Below the pieces are notes generated by a model. That model was not told where the DNA came from. It made no database searches and saw nothing but the letters and a program-made list of their open reading frames with translations. Of a stretch of DNA of 64,000 nt, positions 18,689 through 25,751 are shown one piece after another. The first letter of the stretch is position 1; every line of letters begins with the position of its first letter. The stretch comes from Alphaproteobacteria bacterium (GTDB lineage Bacteria; Pseudomonadota; Alphaproteobacteria; RF32; CAG-239): positions 1 to 64,000 of the forward strand of contig JAGBLF010000012.1 in NCBI GenBank assembly GCA_017635595.1, written 5' to 3'. The position numbers and the translations under genes are program-made.

Positions 18689-19771
18689 TTATTGTTCTTC
18701 ACCGACATACATTCCGATTAAACGCGCCGCTTTAACATAAGGACTATTGGCATCCAAACCTGTCGTACCGGCAGCAACAACTTCATCTAAGGCAAATGAT
18801 TGAACTTTACCGTTGGTATAAGCAACCATTCTGTCGGTATGACCTTGTTGCAACAAGCGAATCGCTTCCGAACCTAAAATAACGGCCAAACTTCTGTCAA
18901 ATGATGTCGGCGTCCCCGAACGTTGAACATGTCCGAGTTTTGTTACACGAGTTTGGAACCCGCTGTAGTTAGAATTAATTAACTTGCTTAAATAATCGCC
19001 GATACCGCCGTTGATTTTTTCCCCGACCATATTTTTAGCGGCCGTTACGGCCTCGCCGGTTTCGGTTTTAACACCTTCGGAAACAACAATAAGAGCATGT
19101 GTTCTGCCCGATTTTTTAACAGATTCGAGCTTGTTGATAATGCCGGCCAATGAATATGGAATTTCCGGAACCAAACAAACATCTGCGAATCCGGCAACTG
19201 CAGCATGCATAGCCAAATGTCCGGCATCACGTCCCATAACTTCCAAAATCAGTGCACGGTGGTGCGAACGAGCTGTCGTAACCAAATCATCCAAAGCTTT
19301 TGTACAAGCCTCACATGCCGTATCAAAACCGACCGAATAATCAGTTAACGGGGTATCGTTATCAATAGTCTTCGGAATACCGACCATCTTAACGCCGGCA
19401 CTTTTGCAATAATTGCTGACAATATTCATACTGCCGTCACCGCCGACAACCACAACGGCATCCAGGCCGAGTTCGCGCACGCCTTCACCAAAACGAGCGG
19501 CAATTTCTTCTTGCGATTCCTTTTTAACACCGGTATTGAGTGAACCTAAATAAGAACCGGCCAATCTCGGCCACGGGGAATCCGAAAAATTATTTACCGT
19601 TAAAACCTCATACGATAACGGGCGATTCGTTAAGCCGTCAGTACCGTCATGAATACCGTAAACTTCCCAACCCAATTTGGCAGCTGCATTAACAACAGAC
19701 ATAATAACGGCATTAAGGCCGGCGCAATCTCCGCCGCTGGTTAAAATTCCTATCTTTTTGATTTCACTCAT
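18689..19771 (-). CDS. pfkA: 6-phosphofructokinase (ATP- or PPi-dependent)
   Basis: This enzyme phosphorylates fructose 6-phosphate in glycolysis. The 360-residue protein has the family motifs: GILTSGGDCAGLNA at the N-terminus, GGDGS near residue 110, PKTIDNDTP near 133 and MGRDAGH near 179. The donor is ambiguous. The glycine in GGDGS is typical of ATP enzymes, whereas the lysine in PKTIDND is typical of pyrophosphate enzymes; this combination occurs in the mixed group III. GGAG precedes the ATG by 7 bases. With hppA nearby, pyrophosphate economy is of interest. Confidence 0.9.
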   Translation of the reverse strand: MSEIKKIGILTSGGDCAGLNAVIMSVVNAAAKLGWEVYGIHDGTDGLTNRPLSYEVLTVNNFSDSPWPRLAGSYLGSLNTGVKKESQEEIAARFGEGVRELGLDAVVVVGGDGSMNIVSNYCKSAGVKMVGIPKTIDNDTPLTDYSVGFDTACEACTKALDDLVTTARSHHRALILEVMGRDAGHLAMHAAVAGFADVCLVPEIPYSLAGIINKLESVKKSGRTHALIVVSEGVKTETGEAVTAAKNMVGEKINGGIGDYLSKLINSNYSGFQTRVTKLGHVQRSGTPTSFDRSLAVILGSEAIRLLQQGHTDRMVAYTNGKVQSFALDEVVAAGTTGLDANSPYVKAARLIGMYVGEEQ

Positions 19772-19903
19772 TCAAATACTCCGTTTTTTTATTATTGCAT
19801 TTAATCATAAAATATTGTATACTCTTTACAACTTTGAACGAAAATTTCCACTAAAAAATAAAGTTTTGGACACTTTATTTTGTTGAAAGGACTAAATAAA
19901 TAT

Positions 19904-20113
19904 ATGACGAACGATAAAACAGCTAAATTGCAGCTATTGCTTTGCGAATTGAAGTTGGAACAAAGACATGTTAATACCGATATGAGCAAACTCTTAAAGC
20001 AAGGAAAGACAGTCGATTTCTTTCAAGCTCGTCGCTTAAGCACCTTAAAAACAGGTCTAGCTAAAAAAATCAATAAGGTGGAAGCAAGTATTGATCCTAA
20101 TATAATAGCATAA
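19904..20113 (+). CDS. DUF465 / YdcH-family small protein
   Basis: The 69-residue, mostly helical protein fits the YdcH/DUF465 pattern: LEQRHVNTDMSKL, then FFQARRLSTLKTGLAKKI, ending in DPNIIA, as is common in alphaproteobacteria. Function is unknown. A TTG at 19880 extends the frame, but the ATG at 19904, 12 bases after AAAGGA, fits the family's length. Confidence 0.75.
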   Translation: MTNDKTAKLQLLLCELKLEQRHVNTDMSKLLKQGKTVDFFQARRLSTLKTGLAKKINKVEASIDPNIIA

Positions 20114-20134
20114 TCCGAAAAGCAGATTTTTTAC

Positions 20135-20163
20135 TTGCAAAATTAAAAACTGTATGGTAGAAA
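20135..20163 (+). promoter_or_regulatory. rpsU promoter
   Basis: TTGCAA (20135-20140), N17, TAGAAA (20158-20163). Confidence 0.5.
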
Positions 20164-20211
20164 GTCTGCACTTTCGTTAACTTCAGATAAATTTAGAAAG
20201 GGGTGATTTAA

Positions 20212-20418
20212 GTGGTACAAGTTACAGTTATCGGAAATGACGTTAACCAATCTTTGAAAATCTTGAAAAAGAAAATGCAAAGAGAAGGCGTTTTCCGTGA
20301 AATGAAATTGCGCCGTTGCCATGAAAAGAATTGCGAAAAGAAAGCTCGTCGTAAAGCTGAAGCAGTTCGTCGTGCCCGCAAACAAATGCGCAAACGCTTA
20401 GACACTGAAGGTTTCTAG
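20212..20418 (+). CDS. rpsU: 30S ribosomal protein S21
   Basis: The 68-residue basic protein matches S21: the N-terminal [20 protein letters not shown] is followed by the conserved R-E-x-x-x-R region and a polybasic C-terminal helix. It starts at GTG behind AAGGGGTGA. It is a single gene with its own promoter and terminator. Confidence 0.93.
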   Translation: MVQVTVIGNDVNQSLKILKKKMQREGVFREMKLRRCHEKNCEKKARRKAEAVRRARKQMRKRLDTEGF

Positions 20419-20433
20419 TTTGATTTTTCAAAC

Positions 20434-20468
20434 AAAAAAAACGCTTACAAATTCGTAAGCGTTTTTTT
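20434..20468. terminator. Bidirectional terminator between rpsU and the 20495 gene
   Basis: ACGCTTAC (20441-20448) and GTAAGCGT (20455-20462) with A- and T-runs on both sides serve both convergent genes. Confidence 0.85.
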
Positions 20469-20494
20469 GTTTTGCGGTGTTACCGGAACTTAAA

Positions 20495-21142
20495 TCAATA
20501 AATTCCTCGCGGTAACCAAATCGGACGAGTCGCATAACGTGCGTTCTCATCAAGCGGTTTAGTCGTGCCGCTCTTAACATCAAAGACGACAAGATCTTTA
20601 TGACGGGGATCAAAAGCCCAATAGTTTTCATCCTTAAACCAATCTTGCACGCAGTGACCGTTATCCTCAAGCTCATGCAACATCGCCGAAAACTGCTCGA
20701 TGTACGGCATCATACGCAGAAAATGGCTCACCGACGGCATATAACATCTGAGTTTTTCGGTACCGACGCAGTCATAGAAATATTGCCAACGAATCCGCTC
20801 ATATTCTGATGTTCCGGCCTCGTTATCAAGCTCGGATACAGACTTTATTTGTCCGTTGTTCCACAATTTCAGCTCGTTGCAAGTCAATGTATCTGTGTGC
20901 CATCGACACCAGAATATACCGTCAACCTGTATGCCCCAAATATCTCCCAATCTGTTTTTCTTCAGTTTAAAATCGGCCTTTAGAGAATCGCCTTTCCTGT
21001 TAAGATAGGCAAACTGCACGGGGTGATCCGATCTCGATACTTCACTCGGATTTTGTGAAGCCGGCCATTGGACGCAAGCCGATGCGTGTTCTTTGCCAAT
21101 ACCTTGTTTTGACAAAGTGCGTAATAAACCTGTTCTTTTCAT
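20495..21142 (-). CDS. LPFLD-type orphan family, divergent member
   Basis: This 215-residue soluble protein is the most divergent of four paralogues in the window (also 23543-24250, 24383-25078 and 35809-36594). It keeps the order of shared blocks: PVQFAYLNRKG (residue 41), a spacer, DIWGIQVDGIFW (66), a middle helix with MPSVSHFLRMMPYI, then W...ENYWAFD and a C-terminal VVFDVKSG. The canonical LPFLD block is lost. There is no Shine-Dalgarno site; the leader ends in ACAATT-ATG. I do not recognise the family; no membrane or signal segment is seen. Confidence 0.6.
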   Translation of the reverse strand: MKRTGLLRTLSKQGIGKEHASACVQWPASQNPSEVSRSDHPVQFAYLNRKGDSLKADFKLKKNRLGDIWGIQVDGIFWCRWHTDTLTCNELKLWNNGQIKSVSELDNEAGTSEYERIRWQYFYDCVGTEKLRCYMPSVSHFLRMMPYIEQFSAMLHELEDNGHCVQDWFKDENYWAFDPRHKDLVVFDVKSGTTKPLDENARYATRPIWLPRGIY

Positions 21143-21169
21143 AATTGTATCAGAATTAATTTATACATT

Positions 21170-21213
21170 AAAAAAGCAGGAGGCACCGTTTCCCGTCAAA
21201 GGAAAGGTGCCTC
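21170..21213 (-). terminator. Terminator of the 21245-21601 gene
   Basis: GAGGCACC-type arms (21179-21193 and 21201-21213) pair with one bulge and are followed on the minus strand by TTTTTT. Confidence 0.8.
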
Positions 21214-21244
21214 ACCGCGATAACAGCATTCTCCAAGAAAGCTA

Positions 21245-21601
21245 TCAGAACACAAAGGTTTCCATTAACGCAGGTGAAAAGTGGGATACAAAATACTCCA
21301 CTTCCAGTTCATTGCGATTCAGGCGAACCGTTTCGTGAACATCCCCCTGCGTATCAAATTGCGCGTACCCCCTTTCACATTTTTTCGTGGCCGGATACGT
21401 GTTACGTTTGACCGGAAGAAGCAGCTCACTCTGAACAAACCTTCTTTTCATCACGTCAATAGCCTTTGGAGTTCCGCTCAGCAGAACGCCCAAACGGCAG
21501 GACTTTGAGCCTTCTTTGTCTATTTCAACAATAACGGCCCAAGCAAGCTTGTACTTGCGCGGAATTCCGAAGAATCGACGCAAAAAACCTAAACTAATCA
21601 T
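21245..21601 (-). CDS. Small orphan protein, 118 residues
   Basis: A basic, soluble, unrecognised protein; a central beta-rich stretch (LAWAVIVEIDKEG, CRLGVLLSG) is the only visible feature. It has a consensus promoter, no Shine-Dalgarno site (leader ends in TTATT-ATG) and its own terminator. It lies upstream of the 20495-21142 family gene in the same direction, but the terminator separates them. Confidence 0.55.
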   Translation of the reverse strand: MISLGFLRRFFGIPRKYKLAWAVIVEIDKEGSKSCRLGVLLSGTPKAIDVMKRRFVQSELLLPVKRNTYPATKKCERGYAQFDTQGDVHETVRLNRNELEVEYFVSHFSPALMETFVF

Positions 21602-21636
21602 AATAAATAGATAAATTAAAAATTTGTTTTGTGCCG

Positions 21637-21664
21637 ATTATATCATCGTTTTCCCTAATGTCAA
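21637..21664 (-). promoter_or_regulatory. Promoter of the 21245-21601 gene
   Basis: On the minus strand TTGACA (21664-21659), N16, TATAAT (21642-21637): both hexamers are perfect consensus. Confidence 0.75.
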
Positions 21665-21693
21665 TATTTTTGTCAAATCTATTTTAGACATTA

Positions 21694-21721
21694 TTGACAA
21701 AAGAAAATACTGTGTTATAAT
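21694..21721 (+). promoter_or_regulatory. Promoter of the 21747-23471 gene
   Basis: TTGACA (21694-21699), N16, TATAAT (21716-21721): perfect consensus hexamers, divergent from the promoter at 21637-21664. Confidence 0.8.
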
Positions 21722-21746
21722 TGTAATAATTGTAAGGAGAAAGAAT

Positions 21747-23471
21747 ATGGCAGAAAAGAAAAACAGCGGATTTATAGTCGATGATATGCGTGATTATGCG
21801 CTAATCACACTAATGAAGACCATTCGCCGCTTGGAACTTTTAGATGAAAAGCGGGACAATGAATCCGATATAGCAAAAATAAGACGATATATAAGCTTGT
21901 TTGTACACAAAGCTTTTAACGGTAAAACAAATGAAGATACTGCCAACACTGTTTTTGATAAATTTCCTGAGATTATGGAAATCTATGAAGAAAAAGACGA
22001 AAAAACAGCCAATGAAATGACCAGAGAATTGATGAAAAGTTGGCGTAAAGCCCTCTTGAGCTCGATTCCCGAATACAAAAAACTATCTGAAAATGACTGC
22101 GAAACTGTTATATTAAATGCCGAAAGAGTATACAATGAGGTATTCAAACCTTCGGTGGACAACCATAACAAATCTCGGCGTAATAAAGACAACCAAATAA
22201 ATCGTGAAGAATTTGTAAGCGCTGTCATGAACGGTGAAATAAATGAAGATATTGAGCGCATTGTTCTGTCTGCTAAAGAGAATGTCATTAAAAAATTGCA
22301 AGAACGCAAAAATAAAGCGACACAACAGCCTCTTTTTATTGAAGAAATCAACAGTATTGTTCCGGGACTGCAACTCAATTATTCTATTTCTCGCAACAGC
22401 GATGCGCTCAAACAAGCAAACCGCAAAGTAAGAAGTTATTTCAGTAAAGTCGATGCAGCAGCATACCGCAGAGATTATCCGAACGACTTCACGGCCAGAG
22501 CCGCTAAAGAGGGTTCTAAAGAAGATGCTCTGAAATATTTGGGTTATATGGCAGAAGCCGGATACAGACAAATTCATATTGGAGTACAACCATCACCAAA
22601 CGACAAAGAGTTAAATAATTTATTTGACAAGTTTGTCGCCATTATGAAAAAGAATTATCCGAAAAATACCGACGAAGTCATTAATAAAGCTTTCGGAATT
22701 AGAGGAAAAGCCGATAAAGAAGCGCAGTTTAAGGCCTTTGCAGATAAAAGTGCATCTTTTTATACACAAATGTTTGGCGGATTAGTGCAACTATACACAG
22801 ATACTATGAATAAAAATCCAACTAATGTCTTCCCGCGCACTGTTAAGCAATATATTGACGGAATGCAGAACGGCAGACAGGATGTTCATATATTCTCGAT
22901 GTTTGATTTAAGAAAAGATACCGGCAACGGTTCAATTAAGTCACAACAAAGCGGTGAGCAGTACAGTAATTTAGATCATAGCAACATCCCTGTTGCTGCC
23001 GCCATTCCGCTTTATATTAAGCTTCATCCCGAACTCGGCGGTGCACTTGACCCGAATAAACTGGAGTTGAAGCAACTTTTGGAATTAGCCGAGCGTGCTG
23101 CTCCGCTGATTAATCATCTCGGCAATCATCGTTTAGTAATCAGTAAAAATGTAAATAATGAATTAGAGGCAAACGGACAACTTGTACTGGGAGCTAAAAA
23201 GGACAGTTCCATCTTAGCGGTCAGTTATTCATTAGAGAACGTAAACAAGGCTCTTAAAGAAATTTTCGGTAATGATGCCGAAACTTGTAAGCGTTATATG
23301 GAAGCTTTTACCTCATATACAAAATCAAACAAACGAGGAGTTATTACAACTGATCTTGCACTGCCTGAAGCCCCGGAAGTTACTAAAGCTCGTAAAGAAA
23401 ACACAGCCGGAAAAGATATTTTAGGAAGTACACGGATTATAATTGAAAATGCTTTAAGCATTGAAAAATAA
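21747..23471 (+). CDS. Large orphan cytoplasmic protein, 574 residues
   Basis: Not recognised. It is soluble, charged and largely helical, with a lysine-rich helical N-terminal half (for example NVIKKLQERKNKATQQ near residue 205). The C-terminal half is more globular (YRQIHIGVQPSPNDKELNNL near 280; QYSNLDHSNIPVAAAIPLYI near 410). There is no signal peptide or membrane segment. Unlike the other orphans it has a good AAGGAG site 7 bases before the ATG; the longer frame from 21624 includes promoter sequence and is rejected. With VirB genes present, a secreted substrate is possible, but no known signal is visible. Confidence 0.75.
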   Translation: MAEKKNSGFIVDDMRDYALITLMKTIRRLELLDEKRDNESDIAKIRRYISLFVHKAFNGKTNEDTANTVFDKFPEIMEIYEEKDEKTANEMTRELMKSWRKALLSSIPEYKKLSENDCETVILNAERVYNEVFKPSVDNHNKSRRNKDNQINREEFVSAVMNGEINEDIERIVLSAKENVIKKLQERKNKATQQPLFIEEINSIVPGLQLNYSISRNSDALKQANRKVRSYFSKVDAAAYRRDYPNDFTARAAKEGSKEDALKYLGYMAEAGYRQIHIGVQPSPNDKELNNLFDKFVAIMKKNYPKNTDEVINKAFGIRGKADKEAQFKAFADKSASFYTQMFGGLVQLYTDTMNKNPTNVFPRTVKQYIDGMQNGRQDVHIFSMFDLRKDTGNGSIKSQQSGEQYSNLDHSNIPVAAAIPLYIKLHPELGGALDPNKLELKQLLELAERAAPLINHLGNHRLVISKNVNNELEANGQLVLGAKKDSSILAVSYSLENVNKALKEIFGNDAETCKRYMEAFTSYTKSNKRGVITTDLALPEAPEVTKARKENTAGKDILGSTRIIIENALSIEK

Positions 23472-23492
23472 TTTTATCTGTATAACAAAAAG

Positions 23493-23529
23493 AAAAAGGT
23501 CTCAATCCTATCGGATTTGAGACCTTTTT
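23493..23529. terminator. Bidirectional terminator
   Basis: AAAAAGGTCTCAATCC and GGATTTGAGACCTTTTT form a long stem with one mismatch between convergent genes. Confidence 0.9.
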
Positions 23530-23542
23530 CTTTTTTTCAAAA

Positions 23543-24250
23543 CTACTCAAACAGATGTTCATAAACGCCGGCGGTCAGTTTTTCCCAGTTGGGAAGCCCT
23601 TCTTCCGTAACAGGAACACCGCGCATACTGCAGTTGCATCTGATGATAAAACGCATGTGATACGGTGTATCCGATGACGAATCATATTCAGATATCACAC
23701 CGGTACTCATATCCACAACGTGCGGGTAGTCGCCTTTTTTGCATACATCTTCGGCAGCATACGGGTCATGTGACCAATTGTCGGCACTCAGCCCGTGGCT
23801 ACGGAAAATACGCATGGTTTCGTTGAGCAACTCGCGCTTGGTGTAGGCGTTCTGCATATCGTTCAGATACGGCACCGCGAAGCTTGGACGACCAAACGAT
23901 CCATCTCCGAAAATTTTTTCCGTCATCTCTTTCAAGGCGTTATTAACCCCTATCCAGCCGGTTTCGTGCGGTAGGTTGAAGTTATCGTCATTTTTGCTGA
24001 ATGGTACACCATCCACCTCGACCCCGAAAACTTTATCCAGACGCGTTGTGTCCAAAAACGGCAATGACAGCATTCGGTTCTTGGCGCCGAAGTAGACGAC
24101 GGGAAGCGGTGTAATCACCCAGTTTTCCTGTCTTAAAAATAACCGTGGGACATCAATTTTACCGGTTTGTGCAAGCTTGGCCGCGTACTCGAGAGCATCT
24201 GACTGCGTTACGCCCATCAGTGCTAATTGCTTGAATTTAGCTTCGTTCAT
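23543..24250 (-). CDS. LPFLD-type orphan family member
   Basis: A 235-residue soluble protein, one of four paralogues. Blocks in order: an N-terminal helix with GVTQSDALEYAAKL (residues 13-26), TPLPVVYFGAKNRML (47), LPFLDTTRLDKVFGVEVDG (63-81), VPYLNDMQNAYTKRELLNET (126-145), HGLSADNW (152) and a C-terminal VVDMSTGVI. The nearest relative here is 35809-36594. There is no Shine-Dalgarno site (leader ends in TATCATT-ATG). Its promoter spacer carries the palindrome AATTTAG-N6-CTAAATT. Function unknown; the fixed block order suggests one folded domain. Confidence 0.75.
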   Translation of the reverse strand: MNEAKFKQLALMGVTQSDALEYAAKLAQTGKIDVPRLFLRQENWVITPLPVVYFGAKNRMLSLPFLDTTRLDKVFGVEVDGVPFSKNDDNFNLPHETGWIGVNNALKEMTEKIFGDGSFGRPSFAVPYLNDMQNAYTKRELLNETMRIFRSHGLSADNWSHDPYAAEDVCKKGDYPHVVDMSTGVISEYDSSSDTPYHMRFIIRCNCSMRGVPVTEEGLPNWEKLTAGVYEHLFE

Positions 24251-24289
24251 AATGATATTGATTTAAGTTAATAATAAAATATTTCAGAT

Positions 24290-24318
24290 AATTTAGCATA
24301 GCCTAAATTTTTTGTCAA
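24290..24318 (-). promoter_or_regulatory. Promoter with palindromic spacer, 23543-24250 gene
   Basis: On the minus strand TTGACA (24318-24313), N17, TAAATT (24295-24290). AATTTAG (24290-24296) and CTAAATT (24303-24309) form an inverted repeat within it, so an operator is possible. Confidence 0.6.
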
Positions 24319-24337
24319 CATTTAATCATATAAAAAC

Positions 24338-24371
24338 TAAAAAGGGGATATGCTGCGGCATACCCCCTTTT
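24338..24371 (-). terminator. Terminator of the 24383-25078 gene
   Basis: GGGGATATGC (24344-24353) and GCATACCCCC (24359-24368) pair with one mismatch and are followed on the minus strand by a T-run. Confidence 0.85.
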
Positions 24372-24382
24372 TATCGGTAATT

Positions 24383-25078
24383 TTACAGATATGACATTGT
24401 CTGATCGGGTTCGTTTTCACCATAGAACCTGAAGTCATCTGCCAGTGAACATTCGCAATCTATCGGATAAACCGAGCGCATCACCGTCATCAGCAGACAA
24501 CTCTGCTCATCACTTTCGGGAGCCTCCACACGACGGCGTCTTGTTCGCGCATCATAAGTTCTGACACGGGAACGGTCGTTACTGTTAGCCCAGAAAATGT
24601 CAGCGGCAAACCAGTCAGCCACTTCTACACCATTACTACGCAAAATATCGGCTGTCTGTTCAAAACCGTTTCGCTGTTTGCGAAGTGCCTGCAGTTCAAA
24701 GACTTGCGGCATATCAAAACGTTGTTCGGTACATCCGTAGCAGCGATACAGCTCTGAAGCCTCTTCGCCGAAAAGCTGTTTCTCGGCACAGGCAAGTGAA
24801 TCAGTTATTTCTGCCTGGCGAACTTTTCCTAAGGCTGTAATACCGTAATACGTTCCGTCTATCTCTATCCCCCACACCTTATCCTTAAAATTCAAATCAA
24901 GGAACGGCAGGCAGATCATCCTGTTTTCTTGACCGAGATAAACAATTCGCAGCGGGGTCAGAATACGTTGCTGCCTCGCAAATTCAAACCAGTTTCGATA
25001 GCGGTGAGCATAGTTAATCAGCTCGTAGGGATTAACACCGGCTTCGAACATAGCCTCAAAATTTTTTATTTCTTTCAT
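24383..25078 (-). CDS. LPFLD-type orphan family member
   Basis: A 231-residue paralogue of the 23543 and 35809 genes. Shared blocks: GVNPYELINYAHRY near residue 13, TPLRIVYLGQENRMICLPFL (41-60), DKVWGIEIDG near 66, a middle FDMPQVFELQALRKQRN, ADILRSNGVEVADWF, and IFWANSNDRS. The longer frame from 25153 runs into the promoter; the ATG at 25078 gives an N-terminus that aligns with the relatives. There is no Shine-Dalgarno site. It is next to another member (132 bases away), but each has its own promoter and terminator. Confidence 0.75.
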   Translation of the reverse strand: MKEIKNFEAMFEAGVNPYELINYAHRYRNWFEFARQQRILTPLRIVYLGQENRMICLPFLDLNFKDKVWGIEIDGTYYGITALGKVRQAEITDSLACAEKQLFGEEASELYRCYGCTEQRFDMPQVFELQALRKQRNGFEQTADILRSNGVEVADWFAADIFWANSNDRSRVRTYDARTRRRRVEAPESDEQSCLLMTVMRSVYPIDCECSLADDFRFYGENEPDQTMSYL

Positions 25079-25118
25079 AAGTATAATTTGTATGTAACTA
25101 ATGTTATTGGTGTACAAC

Positions 25119-25146
25119 ATTATAGCACTGCTATTTTTTTTGTCAA
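25119..25146 (-). promoter_or_regulatory. Promoter with palindromic spacer, 24383-25078 gene
   Basis: On the minus strand TTGACA (25146-25141), N16, TATAAT (25124-25119). The 13-base palindrome ATAGCACTGCTAT (25122-25134) overlaps the -10 and spacer. Confidence 0.7.
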
Positions 25147-25155
25147 CACACAAAT

Positions 25156-25201
25156 AAGAAACCCCCGCCTTTCCTTTGTGAGGAAAAACAGGGGTTTCTT
25201 A
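25156..25201 (-). terminator. Terminator of the 25208-25531 gene
   Basis: GAAACCCC-type and GGGGTTTC-type arms with an inner TTTCCT/AGGAAA pairing form a long hairpin just after the stop codon. Confidence 0.7.
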
Positions 25202-25207
25202 TAGTTG

Positions 25208-25531
25208 TCATGCCTCTTTGGGCTTTTTACAAACAAACGCATCAATCAGGATCGTCACCCAAAAATAGTCCACCGCACACATACAGACTATTTTCTCCAT
25301 TGACCCGTCCTCTGTAAAAAAGAGCAAAATACTACTGACGAATCCCAATAATGCAGCACCAATCTCGTGTGCAACAAGAGGTTTTGCTTCCCCTTCTTCT
25401 ACAGTCGCATACATACCCATAGCCAGAAGAGCGCTCAAAATGCATGCAACAACGGTAATCCACACATTGCAGCAAACAGCTACAACAACTGCCAACAGCA
25501 CGAAAGGGATAAGATAATAAATTTTTTTCAT
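25208..25531 (-). CDS. Small membrane protein, orphan (leader-repeat class)
   Basis: A 107-residue protein with three to four hydrophobic segments (about 5-20, 23-42, 55-72 and 78-97) separated by an acidic loop (TVEEGEAKPL). No family is recognised. Its upstream region has the same design as the 3575-4081 and 29425-29913 genes: TTGATT-N17-TATAAT, an inverted repeat CTACAAATTATG/CATAATTTGTAG starting about 7 bases into the RNA, a T-run, and an SD-less start. The similar class of product at all three loci (short, hydrophobic) suggests co-regulation. Confidence 0.7.
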   Translation of the reverse strand: MKKIYYLIPFVLLAVVVAVCCNVWITVVACILSALLAMGMYATVEEGEAKPLVAHEIGAALLGFVSSILLFFTEDGSMEKIVCMCAVDYFWVTILIDAFVCKKPKEA

Positions 25532-25565
25532 AGTCGTATAGTTTTTATGTTAATAATCAGAAAAA

Positions 25566-25644
25566 CTACAAATTATGCTTTCATTATCTGCTTACCGCCG
25601 ACAACTATTAAGTAATTTACTAATACTTAAAACATAATTTGTAG
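25566..25644 (-). promoter_or_regulatory. Leader inverted repeat, locus 2
   Basis: CTACAAATTATG (25566-25577) and CATAATTTGTAG (25633-25644) are perfect 12-base arms around 55 bases. Inside, TTAAGTA/TACTTAA and TTGTC/GATAA could form two further helices, giving a three-way junction in RNA. A T-run follows the second arm. Confidence 0.6.
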
Positions 25645-25657
25645 ATGAATTACCATT

Positions 25658-25686
25658 ATTATACAGTATTATTCATATTTAATCAA
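25658..25686 (-). promoter_or_regulatory. Promoter of the 25208-25531 gene
   Basis: On the minus strand TTGATT (25686-25681), N17, TATAAT (25663-25658). Confidence 0.7.
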
Positions 25687-25701
25687 TAGAAATCCGACAC
25701 A

Positions 25702-25731
25702 CAAAAAGGCCCGCCTTTTAAGCGAGCCTTT
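25702..25731 (-). terminator. pnp terminator
   Basis: AAAGGCCCGC (25705-25714) and GCGAGCCTTT (25722-25731) pair with a wobble and are followed on the minus strand by T. It ends the truB-rpsO-pnp operon. Confidence 0.8.
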
Positions 25732-25751
25732 TACAATGTTTTTAGAAAAGG

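Noticed and set aside
22113..22589. 158-codon frame antisense to the 21747 gene
   Set aside because: Shadow of a frame with promoter, ribosome site and terminator on the other strand.
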